Assembly: GCF_964355755.1 (NCBI RefSeq)
Contig: NC_092676.1
Location: forward strand, 16,910,288-16,974,287
Source of the DNA: Antedon mediterranea
Taxonomy: Eukaryota > Echinodermata > Crinoidea > Comatulida > Antedonidae
Length of the DNA: 64,000 nucleotides
Direction: 5' to 3'
Below the pieces are notes generated by a model. The model ran no database searches and was not told where the DNA came from. It worked only from the letters and a program-made list of their open reading frames with translations. Made by a program: the position numbers and the translations under genes. The first letter of the stretch is position 1, and every line of letters starts with the position of its first letter. Positions 32,101 to 47,100 of this stretch are shown piece by piece.

Positions 32101-35100
32101 GTAGGATACCGCTTTTACTAACTTCATTTCCCTTTTTTGAACTGTTTAGGCCTAACGCCCGTATTCTTAAACCGGACTTTAGTCGTAGTTGAAGCTAAAA
32201 CTAAAAAAATGACGTCATTTTAATTCATAAACCGAACTTCAACTAAATCACCGACTAAATCAGGCCAACCTCGACTAAATCGAGACGGATTTTGATCGAT
32301 TTTTTTAGTCCTGGAGGGGGCAGACTAAATGGTCGACTAAATGGTTTTTAAACGATGTTTATAAAAAACGTAACAGTCATTGAGTTGTTATATTGGCCAG
32401 ATATTGAAGAATGAAATATCTATATTTATATTAGCTTAATTAAATATACATTGGTATAAATTATAATAATGAAAATCATCTTTATTTACAACTGTATACA
32501 AATTACATTATTTTCTTCGCGCAAGTCCGACTTGAGCTACGTCACGCCATAGCGACAATGGGAGATGCGGCAATTCACCACGCGATGGAAGGTTTAGGGG
32601 GCCTAGCGCTTTCTTGTCACGCTATGAAGTGCGTGGTTCGTCGCGATCATACTTTGTTGGGGGCCTAGAAAATATAAAAGTTACCGTACCGCCATGGTTC
32701 CTAAATCCTAAATTTTGTAGATTTTGTTTGTTGTTATTAACCAAAAGTACTTCACTGTTAAATTAATACTGATCTTGTTCTAATAATTAACGATTAAAAT
32801 TATTTTTCTTGTGTATAGTCCTGATGCGTAAAAAGTTTTGTAAGAAAATGGAAAGTGATATCAATGCGCAAAATTTCGTCTGCTCCACAAATACTCTCTT
32901 GTCATTGGCCAATGTATAGCCTTTAGTACCCAGACGTGTGAAACTCGACTAAAAGCTCGACTTCATTAAGTCGAACTGCAAACTTCGACTACTTCGTTTT
33001 TGAATCGAATTTGAAGTAATAGCTCGAACTACGACTTTTCCAAGTCGAACTTCGAACTACGACTAAAGTCCGGTTTAAGAATACGGGCGTAATACTACAG
33101 TATTGTAATTTTCTTTTCGAATTGATGCTTGGTAAGCCTATAAAAGTAGGTTATTGGTCCCTTGATAGCTGCAGAAAAGGCAGTCATATTTTGGTGCATT
33201 TACACAATTTGTAATTCCGAGATGTTCTCGGATATCTCATTCTTTTAATAAACATCAAGTTGTTTAATTTGTTGACACCTTTGGGCTGGTAAAATGTCTA
33301 CTTTTCAAGAACGTCTGGTATTCGAAATGTGTTTTTAATGGTCTAAAAAGATTTGGGACCTTTTGGACCTAAAAAACAGGTTTTTTTTTAGATAGTTTTC
33401 GGTTTTTAGAGTAAATTGTGAGAGTTGACTGTATAACTATAATACATTTATATAATATATTTGATTACAATAATAACATCATTTTTACTAATGAGATTTA
33501 CACTTTTTTTAAACACAGTATAAATAAATTATTAACTGAATGTTGTGAATTACCATAGTTTGTGTTTGCTTTCATTTCATATTCAAGAAGAATAATTTGA
33601 CCATATATGGTGAAAGTGAGGTGAAAACATAAATAACAGTGAGTCATTAGAAAAAGAATTTGTGTGAGTGCTGATAGCATTAGAAAAGATTTTAGTATTA
33701 GAATCGTGAAAATTCTAAAGAAAAATGTATAATATTTGACCCTTGAAAGTGTACAGTTCAAGAACAACCTAATCCATATTAAAAATTTACAAATCTTGGG
33801 AATTAAGAAGGCAAGAATAAAATCATGAATCTTTTCCATATTTAGATTCTTTTTCAAAAAGTGTCAGTTACTTAATTCAGAAGTATGTATTGTGAATTAA
33901 AAAAACTATATTTCTAAAAATATCACAAGATCGTTTATCAACAAATCGAAGTCTGATGTTATGTATTTTTCTGTTGAAAAATATTCATATAAAAAGATTA
34001 AAAGTGCACACATTATGCAATTTTGTGTATGGAATATAACAATTTAAAAAAAACATATTATTAATGCTAATGAATGTAATTATAATTATTGCATTAGAAC
34101 CAAAAGTTTATTAGATTGTTGAAAGGGGGAATACTGGGGAATGTTTGTCTTAAAATGTTGAAAGTTAAAATTACTGAAGTTTACGATATAATAAATAAAT
34201 GATGAACACAATATGCTATGTACATTAATAATTTACTTTTATAAGAAAAGCACTTAGCTATATAGCATGATCTCATTAATAAGTCCTCGCTCAGAAAGTG
34301 GAAAATGAAAGCAAAATGTGGGGGAATAATTGTGTCTTGCAGTGTAAACTGGGCTGAATAGCGCACAGTGTGTTGTCCCTTTTGTTGACAGCGCTAATTC
34401 CAACACACTAAAGAGTACCCTTACTCTTTTAAAAGATGCTCTGGTGCAGATGATGTGTCCTCCAGTTTTAATTCCTTATCCAAGAAGACTTGTTGCGAGG
34501 AAGAAATGAATGTGCCAAGTGCATTTCTGGTTTTCGACGTCCCTGCCTTACTATACAGTACTCGGCCACTGATTTAAAATCAATAAGTAGTAGAGTAGAT
34601 AATGTGATCACTTTTACTGTTAAGTCCATCATTTATTGAAGAACAGTTTTCGTAGTCTAATGATCTATGTTTATAGTCGTTGTTTGAAATAAGTCAGTAA
34701 ACAGCAGTTACTGTATGCAAATATTTAAAAACCCCTGCACTTACTAAAAGTAGTGTCCTTAGTGAGCATAGTTCATTGATTGGTGTACTGTATACACATA
34801 GAGCACAGAAACTAGGTCTCTATGCTACATAGTCAAAACATCACCATAATTACTGTAGTTTACCTACAGTACCCTTTCTCTTCATACTAAACTGAAGGGG
34901 TATTGCTAAACACCGCAACCCCCGCAAACCTCCAAAAAAACATAGCAAACCCCATCGAACCAACATAAAAGTGATTGAATCATGTAGTGTACAACCTACT
35001 GGGTATATCCATGTAAAAAAAAAATTAAATTTCTACTGTTAACAACTTATTTTTTGGGTAAAACATCAGTTTTAATCAATAGATATTTCTTTTTTGTACT

Positions 35101-38100
35101 TTGTGTACAATTACAGTATTTATTTGAATATACGCACCGCTTTGAATAAACGCCTCCCATACAGTAGAACATCATTTGGAATAAAGGCCCCCCTCGTATA
35201 AACGCCCATATTTATTGCCTCAAACGCACAACACTGGACTGTGCTATGTTCAGATTGCTAGAAAAATTATTACTATACGCATCCATTTATGACATATACA
35301 CATTAAAGGTAATAAATTCTAATGCATTTGTGGACTTGTGTGGGAAGTATTTGTTTATATTGATAGTGCTTGACAAGATTATAACATGGTTGTTGCAAAG
35401 GCGTGGTTATATACTGTGTGTAGAGCTGTTTGTACACTGCAATCACATACAATACAAGCTGATTTGAGATTTGAGAGGACTATATAAACATACATTATTA
35501 GGGAGTTTTCGCAATCTTACGAATATGATAACGAAAACGGATACGATAACGAAAACGGATACGTCACGCACATGTATTCGTTTTTCGTAAGCCAGTAAAA
35601 ATCTGTTTCGCATGGCAATGAAATATTGAGGGTGCTGTCCAAAATATGACTGCAGTAAATTTGAGCGAAGCGCAGGTACGTGTTGCTTGGTGCTTGGCTA
35701 CCTAGGCCTAGCGTAACATCAAAGCGAGTGAGGACTTTAAAACCTGGCATTTTAGTAAATTACTTTAGTAAATTACTTTCAATAAAAGTATAATTATATT
35801 ATAATCTTGAATCATTCCTGATTCAAATGCAAAATGTGCAAAATAGATCAAAAATTATACTCGTTTTGAAGTCAAGAATATGACTGGTGATATTCGTCAA
35901 CACAAATACGCTTTACGAATATGAAATGGAGATCAGCTCAAAAGTTTCACAAATTTGTGACGTATCCGTTTTCGTTATCGTATTCGTAAGGTTGCAAAAA
36001 CTCCCTATTATTATTATTATTATTAATTTTGGTGTTCTAGAATTTGATTAGCTAGTCCTAACTTAACTTAAAACCTTGAATATGTTTTGGTTGACCAGAT
36101 TCATACTACTGTAGCTTGCATAATCTACTACAGTATACTGTTTAGTTTGCACCACAGGTTCTTTTGTTATCCGAAAGAAAAGAGACACAAACTACTACCT
36201 GTAATGTTTATTTTGTATTCGCTTGATTGAATAATCACTGTACTGGAAAAACCAACCCCTTTAACCAAGTGACAGATATTGAACACAAGCTAACCATGTA
36301 AATTTAGCAGTTAAGTGCCTAGGCCTATTCTTCAATGAAATTACTGATTAAATAATGTCTTACAAGTTATCCTTGATTTTTTTTTACTTGACAGCAGTAA
36401 CTGGATAACTTCAAATAACAGGAACACTGGATAAATAAGAAAATAATAATAAGTTTTGTAAGAAACCCAAGTTATGATTGTCCAATGCAGACCCGTAGGC
36501 AGGGTGTGCGGAGAAAGTGGATTTATGATCAGATAAAACCAACTTTTACAGTGAACCTTCAAAACCTCTACAACAAAACAATCATACATTGTCTGTCATT
36601 TTCGGCCAACTGGAAGTGCCATTTATCATGATTTGTTTTGTGTGAGAATACCATTTCCAGTTAGTGATTTACTTTATAACTAATTTTCTTTGCCACATGG
36701 ACCTGTGCCTCAAAAACTTGGTCCAAGACCATTTCCATCCCGAAAGCCTGACATCCATCCCCACCCTGCTTTCCATCCCTTTTTCAATCCTAACTCCGGC
36801 CTTGCAATGATTTAACTATTATTATTATTAATACTACTTTATTATTCATAATTATTTTCTATTTATTATATTACACTACAGTATTTTATATACTTATTAC
36901 TTTATTTTCTTTTTAGCATGATGTGGATGGAAATGGACACATTACCAGTAAAGAGCTTGGAAATGCTCTGAAAGCAGCCGGTGAAGATCTCCCAGGCTAT
37001 CAACTTCGCGAACTTGTCGCAGAAATTGACTCAAATAAAAATGGAACCATCGAATTCAATGAGTTTATTGAGGTGGGTGTAGTTTCATGTATAACATAGC
37101 AAGTCTATCCTTGCCATTTGATTGGTTATTTATGTGCCATTCAGTAATACAATATTTCGAATTTGTTTGCGTGAATCCATCAGAAAACAAAATTGCTACC
37201 CTTTTCACTACAATTTCATTGCATGTCTGCTGAGCTCTTCAATGAATGAATGTTCGTGAACGTGTGTGACTTATTTCCTGAGCCGTGATTCGTTGAAATT
37301 TTTTATAACTTAAAATTCGCCACAGAAAAGGATTTGGAAGATGGAAACATACATACATAGCGTATAAGCTAATGCTTTTGATTCACGCTAACAAATTCGC
37401 TTAATGGAAAACAAAAAATAAAGTTGATACATAAAGTATGTATTCATTTAGTCAAAACTGTCAAATTAGTATCGTTATCACCATTAATTATCATTTTTCC
37501 CGTTCAGTAGAACTACAAAAAGACGCATAATATGTAATTAAACCATGGAGGTATAAAATTTTATACCTTCATAATTAAACAGTTTTCATTTTACCTATTT
37601 AACTAGTAATACACACAGTTTATATTTGTTGTTTGTATGGAGTACTTAAATACTTATGAAAATAAACAACTGTAGTACTGTGGAACCACTAACTGACATA
37701 CCCCTCAACTCTGTGGGATATCCTACCTTATGGGAAATGTTCTAAATAAGCACAGCATCTTGATGTTTGTTCTCACCTATACTTGTGAATAATTCACTTA
37801 AATGAATTATAAAAACAAATCTATAAATACTAAAAATGTAAATTAAATTGAAAATTACCTACCATTTAAGAAATATGATATGGTATCAAACATACCAATG
37901 AATTTAATACTTAGCACACCTGTAAAGCAATGATTTCTGTTTATTTTTAGGAACTTTAAAGCTTCATGTTGCCAAAAACTACTCTCATTGTGAATCTTGA
38001 ATTTTCCAGGTGAACTTCGTAAGGAGACATAAAGCCCAAGATTTTATTTTTAATTTGCAAAAACCTTCCTTCATTTTTTATACTTTTCGCTGTAACTTTC

Positions 38101-41100
38101 AACCTGTTTTTTGTATCGTAATTGATTATTTGATTGGAATTGGATTGACATTTTTATCTGAATATGATATCTCAACAGATGTTCAAAGGTCTTAAAAGTG
38201 GTAAAGTTTCAGCGCAATTTGGCAAAGTCATTTCTCCCAAAAGTGGAATTGTGTCCAATGAAGGTAAAGCAGATGCAGGAGGAAAACATTCCTACACAGA
38301 TGAAGAAACAGTTGCTTTTGTTGGTAAGTACATCAAGCTCTTCTCTCTATTTCAATATAATAACTAGAAAGCCACTCCGAGAGTGCATACCTCCGCCTAC
38401 TGTAAAATTCTCCTACATACAGTACAGATAATAAATACTGCAACATTTGGACGCGTAGACTACGTTTCGTACGCGTGGCAACTTCGTAGGTTTCGCGTGG
38501 CGTAATCTACGCAAGCTAACATGCTACGCGTAGTCTACGCGTAGCCTACGAAGCGAGAGCTAGGAGGGGAAATTCCAATGTTCAGATTATTGTGTACTGT
38601 GCTGCTGCACCACACACGGAATTTGTTAACGAATTTGAATACTAGTTTTCATCAATTTTAAAATGCGAGTTAATTACTGTGAAGTAATAATAAATGTATT
38701 AATATATTAGTATTAATTACTGTGTCTTGGTTGTGTTAAAATGGGACATTTATTTTTATGAAAGAAGAACAAGTGTACATCTATCACCGATCGGCCAACG
38801 TACGGTGGACGGCGGTCGTCATCTGTTTGTGTGAAATGGCCTCCGGCTAGGCCTAGCTAGCTAGCTAAAAAGGTAGGGTTACCGGCGTACCTACCGACAG
38901 TTTAATTTTAAAATATGTGGTACGCCTATAGTACTTATAGGCCTACTTAGTAGTAGTACTGTATGATAATCCATACTGTGTACAAGCGTTAAATACGATG
39001 TACATGGCGTGAAAATGTGAAATAATGTGGTATAGCCTAGGTGACAGAAGGATATTTCCTCGATACGACAGTTTTCGCCGTGAAGCTGCTGTTTACCCAC
39101 GTGTTTGTATCGCGCAGTACAACTCTCTACTGTCTGAACTATGTTTGTTTACTAGGCTATATAATGAACGATGTTTCGTTTTAAAAATGCGTTTAAATGA
39201 AATATTACGCTTATTTAGTACTATGGGATAATATGAATTGTTTAAATACTGTAAATGTCAAAATAATAGAATACAATGCGATATTATTTTTGTTCCAACG
39301 GAAATCGAGACGGATCACTCCATTTGTAATTCATTCGCCCAGTGTGTTTATATCCACGTGTTTATGATCCGCGGATGGATACTCTCTCTGAACTGTACTT
39401 TTATGTTTTGATTTTAACCTTCAATTTAGTGAAGTTCAACTTTTATTAAATAAAGTCTTGCATATTTCCTAACCCTAAAATGTTAATTATAATTTATTTT
39501 TATTTATAACTAAAATAACATTTATTTAAATACTATCTACTATTATCGCGCATCATGACTAAAAAAAACAAAACAACAAGATCAGGCAAGCACATGTTAT
39601 GTGTCCTCCGATCCTCCTCCTCTCTGCTGATGACGATGTTCTAAATGACCTGTAACTTGACCCTCCACACCGATCCTCTGCTGCAGGTTGTTACAATAGC
39701 TAATATTAATGGAGTTTGATGTACAGTTACGACGAAAGTTTCAAACCTGGATATTTTTTGTTTAAATGAAACATACTGAGTACTGTATTAATTACTTATA
39801 AAAAATTAACTTGCAATTTTAGGCCTACTACTATAGTTACTATTACTATGAAAGGTAGTCATAATAACGGCCCGTCATCAATTCATTTTGTACACTACTG
39901 CCTGGCCGGCGATGGTGAATGTACAGCAGTCAGCAGTAGGCCTAGTTAATTAGACTTTTCGCGTCTAGACTAGGCTTTGAGCAATTTTAATTGTATGTTT
40001 AATAATGATGATGATATTATTGTAACAATCGTATCATTTCTATTTATTCGAACTTTTCGTAGCCTGCTTAGCCGTCGACGATGTACTTGTACACAGTTGA
40101 GTTTGGGGAATTCCCACACACAGTTGATCACAACGTAGGCTACGAATGCTACGCGTAGCCTACGCACTACGAATGCTACGCCACGCAACCGCCACGCACC
40201 CGCCACGCGTTGACTACGTTACCTACGCGTGGCAAATGTTGCAGTAGTTTTTATCTGTACTGTAAGACAGGGCTGCAAATTAAGGGGTATTTGGTCGCAT
40301 TTGCGACCTAATTTTTCTGTTTGCGACTAAAGCAACAGAATAGGTCGCGCATAGCGCGACAAGATTGTCTTCTTGTGCGAGTTGTTTCAAATTGAAGTCA
40401 GGTGTGTTTTCCCTATTTAACTGTTATTTATGTGTTGTAATTTAATCTCTCTCTACTCTACGGAAGGCTCAGGAGTTTCCACTAGTCACCGCCGCCGCAA
40501 AGGAGTCAGGTTCATTCAAGCGTACAAAGCCCCTAAACATTTTACACTCGTTGTGATTGGAAGTTCGTCCATTTATTGTATGCTGCCTTACCCAATCACA
40601 CAAAAGGACACCAAACACACAGCACAGTGTGACGCGCGGACGACACAAACCTCGTGGAAAATCACCTCCGTTTTAAAGAAGGAATATAAAAAAACATTTG
40701 TACCGCCGTACACAGAAGTTAGCCCGGGCGGGCGCGGCAGATACAAAGGATTGTCGCCGCGCAGCCATCAGCATTTTTTAGGCAGTATAATATGGTTATA
40801 TCATGATTACTAAATAATGTAATTAATGATATATATAATAATATCTATTCATTATATAGATTAAACAGCAGTATTGTTTATCGGTAGATTTAATACTTTA
40901 TTCCAGATTCTGATTATCGAAAATTATATATCAGAGAAAATACCGCAGCTTTTCCTACGAAGTCGCTTCGTAGTAAAACAGGCTACGTTGTTGGCTTTGT
41001 AGGTTACATTGTTTGGCTTTGTTAGTAACCTCAATAAACAACCTCACGATGTTCTATAGTAAGTAACAAGGTGTGAAAATTATTATTTAATGTGTTAATT

Positions 41101-44100
41101 TTGACTGGCGGAGGAGGACCAATTTGTACATTACTAAGAAATATATAATATAATATTTTTTATTCGTAAATTTTTCATTCGTGTGTGTTTTTTTACTCTC
41201 AACGGCGAATATAAATTTCCTACAATGTAAACGTATACGAAACACGATCCAACACAATGAACTATGCCAACTAATAAAAATAATATAGCGAACGTCCAGT
41301 CGATCCAAAAACATGCAAACAAAAAGATCGTAAACAATTCATTCTAAATATAGTATCAGAACGTTCAATCGGTCGCTCAAAAAGACTGCCAACAGAAGAC
41401 CGTAATTAATACAGACCTAGTTTTTTGGTCACATGTCATGAAACGCGATACTCTGTTTTACTACGTGGCTACAAAACGGGCCTATGTTAAATCTTAACAT
41501 GGAATATATTTTGTTTGCGTCCTAGCCAAGGTGTTGTTGTTTTTATAATTCGCTAAACCAAGGTAGGATTGAATGGCCGGATTGAATCATGTAGGCCGCC
41601 GAAACTCTCTCTGCTGCGTGAGTTGAGGGCCTTGGGCCCGATGTCGTCTCGTTGGCGGATGTCCTGCCAAATTAGGACAACCGATGTGTAGGGCGGCTAC
41701 AAAAATTAACGTCTTCTAGGATTTTAATTAGCCAACAAAGACATGTTTGTTTCCATTGTTCATGCTCCTAAAGGCGATGACATTGGTGTATCGACGCGTA
41801 GATATTATCATAAACAATACAGATCGTAGGCAACGAACAATACTTTGTAAATTGCAGGATACGTTATGTGTTACGCGTATACAAACCAGTAATTTCTTTC
41901 CGTACCGTAAAAAGAATAAATCTTGCGTGAATATAAGTGGCGCATCAGGACCAGTGCCTAAAATGTGCACAACCCAATTTATGTGCTCAGAAATCGATTG
42001 AAACAACCTATAATTACTTAAAAATTCCTCCACCCCCAGCCCCCCCCCCCCCGCGCTTCGGGGGAGGGGGATTTCATTTTTATAGACCCCCCCCCCCCCC
42101 CCAACTAAACTAAAAACGGATCTGCGCGGATGGGGTTTGAGGGAAGGGGATTAGTTGTGGTTGGTGGTGCTACCAAAAATTATTATGAGCCATCATACAA
42201 ATTTGATAGTGTTACACCAAGTAAAAAAGTTAATTTGCAGCCCTGTAAGATTTCTCCGGGAAAAAAAAAATATATATATTTTTCAGCGGCGGGTAAGGTT
42301 TGCTCAGTGGATTGGTCATCGTTAACCCAATAATCAAATCAAATCAAATTACTTACCCGCCGCTGAAAAGGGGCCGTTTTGACCTGGTTTGCCATGTTTA
42401 TGATATTTCGTGTGTGCTAATCGAGTCGAATGCAGTTTTAATGATGCACTCTTGGCGTTCCATATCTGTTCGTTTGTTCGTGTTGACACATTCAGTATCA
42501 AATGGCGATATTTCTGTATTTTTCCTTTATTTCGCCAGCTGAAAACATTTCTTGCTTTTCAAAACTAAATAGGCCTAGGCTATATTATGTGTAATCGGAT
42601 TTATAACACTGCCCTCTATAGGTTCTACAATTTTTGGGGTAAAATGAAGCATAAATTCTGGCAATTAAGGGATAAATATAAGATGGCGAACATTTCGCAG
42701 TTTGTTGACAGCGAGTTCAGTATTGTTTAAAATGTTTTGAAAAGTATTGTTATTTAAAAAAAATTACTTCGTAAGTGGTCGAATCGTATAAACATGTTAC
42801 ATAATATTATGTTGTGAGTGTAAAAAACGAAAGTTTAGGTGAGAAATCGAAGATATAACGATGTGGTGCGAAACTGCAGTAGCGCCGCCTAGGCTAGGCT
42901 AGGCTATAAGGGTCGTCGGTTTCGTGTTATGGGTCGTCCAATTCTAGGTCGTCCAATTCGAGGTCGCCCGGGTCGTTGGGGTCGTCCAATTCGAGGTCGT
43001 CGCTTTCTACACCCATATTTTTAATCTACTGTATGTTTATTAAATATTTTAATAGAAAACGCGAGTTAAAAATGAGGTACAAAAGCCGGCGAGCCGAAAT
43101 CTGTGCGCTAAAAATAACTTTGGAAAACACCTACCCATTTTCGCACCCGATCGCACGAGGTCCATAATAGGTGGTGGAGTAATTTTTGTTGCATGTTATC
43201 AGGCTTTAAATACTCTTTATTTTGATATGTAAATCGGTTATTATTATTAACATCCGCCTCATACCTGTATGTCAATTTTAACGATAACAATTTTTTAGTC
43301 TTTCTCATTATCAAAATCTGGCTAATTTAGTATTGAATTAAAGCTAATTTATATTTCTGTTTGATAAACCACATCGTTTTATTTGACTTTGCGTGGACCT
43401 GGTGCGAAGAAGCCAACAAGACCAACCACTGAAAAAAATAATCCCTACCATAAATATCAGTGTTTACCATTTTCCTTACGGGGGATTCAGTTCTCCGCTT
43501 ATTACTAAATTACCGTCGCCCAGGCATTAGGTATTAGCGCGTTAATTAATGATTGGATAACCCCCGCAGTGGACTGTTCCATTTTCTGAACTAGTATTCG
43601 CCGCACACGAGGCATGTCGAAAAATGTCGACTCTCATCATGGAATATTTGCTTCGAAACGTCAATTTTACCGATTTATTAAATTATTTAATAAGTGGAAT
43701 ATTTATCAATCTATTATATAAAACAAGTACGTTAGGAAGAAATGTACCACAGAAATTTAAGAAGCTTTGAATTTGCTATGCAGCGGCCGTAACCCATTCT
43801 ATGTAGGCGGCCGAAACGCGCTTTGGCCAGGGCTGCCGTTGTAATATACGTTGTTTCTTAGCTATTCAATTTAAAGCGCAACTTTCGGTTAGAATAATCG
43901 AAAGGGAAATAAAATTAAACATGTTAACATTATACTATTGAGGTAATTACTTTGTTAAATTTAAAATTCCCCTTTTTAATAACAGAACAGCCTCATTTAC
44001 GTTAGTATTCGTCCACATGTTTCTGTTTACATTTTCTTCTCGAAGTTCATTTTCTATGTCGAAGAATAGGGACTTCCCCTTTTATTCGCTCATCATCACG

Positions 44101-47100
44101 TCGACGACGACCGGCCACGAACCAATCACATTAACTGTGTGTCATTAAAACGTCATCGAGGCACGCTCTACGCATGTTTAAACAGAACTAAAAAAATGAA
44201 CACGGCGAACGTGACGTCGTCACATAAAATGCTGTGGTGGTAAAAAGTGTACCCGAGTCAGAAAGTACCGAAGTGTGGCGAATTCTCGCTCCCATAAGAA
44301 GTCACGCCGACCAGGCTAGGCCTAGGCTTGGAAATGTATTTTCGCCAATTTGGCAAACGAGGCAATAATTATTTTCGCCAAATGGAGACTCCAGTCGCCA
44401 TTGGCGAATTGGCGAGCGGTTAGCGCGAGCGTAGACTGTACCTCTACCTATACTGTTGCGTTGAGTTTACCCGATTCAAAAATATTATAGGAAAAGAGGT
44501 TATATAACCTAACAATCGTGAAAATCTGAAACCGAGTTAAAAAAACAATATGATTTTTAAAACTGACCAATCAATTGTTTCACAAATTAGATCATCATAG
44601 TTTGTGAAAAAAATATGTACTATGCACCTACAATTTGATGTTTTTCCCCTTTTTTTCTACACTTTTAAGGACTGATACTGTATTACAAAATCAAGTCAAA
44701 CTAAATTATAATATAAACAATTTTTAGACATTAAAATGTTTGTCTTTAGTGTAAGCCTAGATTAATATATCACGAAAACATGTCGTAGGCTGGGTTGAAG
44801 CATCAAAACCCATTACTTTTTCAAATCCGTATGCGGGCTTGGTTGCGTGTGACCAGCTTTGGTTAAATTGCAAGACTTTACTTTTGCATATCCCAGCAAC
44901 AAAACCAAGAACGATCGCATAAATATGTGTAAATATTAACAGTCCGGCTCAATCATTGTTTTTCAACGCAACTCACCGTAACGCAATGTCAATTGGAAAA
45001 CAGGCTTTATGGTGTCAAAACTAAAAATCGACCTCTATGTGAGTGTATACACCACTGTGTATAGTAGCTTTGTAAACTATGACATGTAACTTTCATTCTA
45101 ATACGAAGCTTTCCTCTGTAAAGTTAAATTCAGTAGTATGTTAATTTGTAACCCTGAATATGTATTAGTTTTATTATAAAATACAATGCACTTTAATTCC
45201 AAGAGAGGAAAGTACTAATCCTGGATCAAGGATATTTATTAACTAAATACATCCTGATTTTAAAATCTAAGAAAAAAAAATATACAATGACATTTTTAAA
45301 GTATTCAGTTATTTTAATCTTATATGTGTGTTTGTATTTAGTGACTTTGACCATCCACTTTATAGAGCTAACATGTATAGTACTGCTGTACTCCATGCAA
45401 TATCTTCAATTTCTAGGCTGATCCCAAAAACAAGACATTCTTTTAGAACTATGATTTCTTGAAATATTTCCTTTCTCAATTTAAAATACATTAGAAAATC
45501 ATCCGAGATTTTAGGAGGGTAATTGACTTAATTTTATAGTTTTACCTATATCAGGAAATAGTCGTATTTTCTATTAAATTTGAAGGAGTTGTTCAACTTC
45601 CTCCATTGCCTTTTATAGTATTCCTTTTTATGATGTCGACATTGAATGAAAAAAAAATTACTATTGTTATCAGGATTGGGTATTACAGTGCCACCAATCA
45701 AATCTCTTTAAACTTGTCTCATGTGTCTATTATTATAAATACAGTCATACTGTATGCTCTACTGTCAGAAATAATATCAACTGTGATAGTAGTTTATACC
45801 ATAATTGGCAATATGTAGAAATTGTTTCAAAATATTGCACAAATTCAATCTTTCAAGTGGTTTATGGCAATACTTTAAATAAAAAAAGGTTGCACAACAA
45901 AAATTGTATATTGATTCTGGAATGTATAAACTTTTTTTTTATAATTGAAAATTAAACAAAGCAAAAATTGTATTGTTTTCAATCGGAAAATGCAGTAGTT
46001 TAGCTAGGCTGTAGGCCAATTTGATAGGAGCATAAGGTAACTACTTTATTGGTAGAAATGCCTCATACTGGCATCTAACCGTCTTCACCTTTGTCAATTG
46101 CTCAATTAGAAGAATTTACATTTAGAATAATTTACCATCATAAAAAACTAATTATGTGATTCTTGTTAGATAGGAAGAATTAGTACTGTAGGCTGGGAAT
46201 ACTTAATGGGGATAGCGATAATGCTTAATAAGGCGTAACTCTGCTGAAAAACTATACTGAACAACTCTTTGCACAATTAAACTAATTTGACAAATAATTG
46301 TGATGTTGCCAAATATGGTAGTAATATGACATCATCATGTCGTTGTTCAATATATTGGCACATATCATTTTTTGTTACATAAAGTAGACAGAGAATTAGA
46401 TTATAAGTTAAGATTTGCGAGTTTTGCAGTATGACATTTTGCAACTAGAATATTAATGGCTACTAGCACAAACAATGGCAGCTTGTGTGAATTCATGCAC
46501 TCTATTGTTTATTAAATAAACAAATTATAGTAAATCCAAAGAAATAAAACACACAATAATCAAATACAAACAAGTGTTGGATTAAATGGAATAATTGAGA
46601 GTTTTTCTATTTGTGATGTACTGTATGCAAGAAATGTGTTTACAAATATAAATTTTTGTTGGTAGAATGATAAAAATAATTTGAAAAGTGAAAGATAAAA
46701 TAAATATGTAATGTTATATTATATAGATTAAATAAATGATGACCAGGCACACTACAAACGGTTCCATGAAGGTGATCAAAATCACTCTTTAGTCACCAGT
46801 TGGTACTTGGAGAATATGTGAAGTGCAATTCACAGGAAGACACCGTTTATGTGGTTTATTGCTCTGAATTTGTGTTTAAAGAATCATGTGAAGAAAAAGA
46901 AATTATTCTATAAGATAAGATAAGATAACTTTTATTGATCCTCAAAAAGGAAATTCATTGCTCGTCATAATAACAAAGAAAACACTATAAAAACAAATAT
47001 AGCATAAAACCATTCATATAAAAACATCTAAAAAATTACAATATAAAATTATCTTCTTGACTTCCTGTTGTACTGGATGATACCGGAGGGAATAAAGGAT

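Larger units (their letters stand above)
29193..36916 (+). other. Plastin intron 1
   Basis: About 7.7 kb. Contains three inverted-repeat DNA elements (30914-31320, 32156-33089, 35493-36006). The rest is AT-rich with a small hairpin at 34366-34409 (AGTGTGTTG with CAACACACT). No internal gene. Confidence 0.8.

Noticed and set aside
39970-40206. Minus-strand frame of 78 codons
   Set aside because: Translation of the CTACGCGTAG repeat; a by-product of the repeat.
40430-40813. 127-codon frame inside the CAGGG-ended element
   Set aside because: No similarity to hAT transposase or any domain I know; lies in a GC-richer non-coding part.
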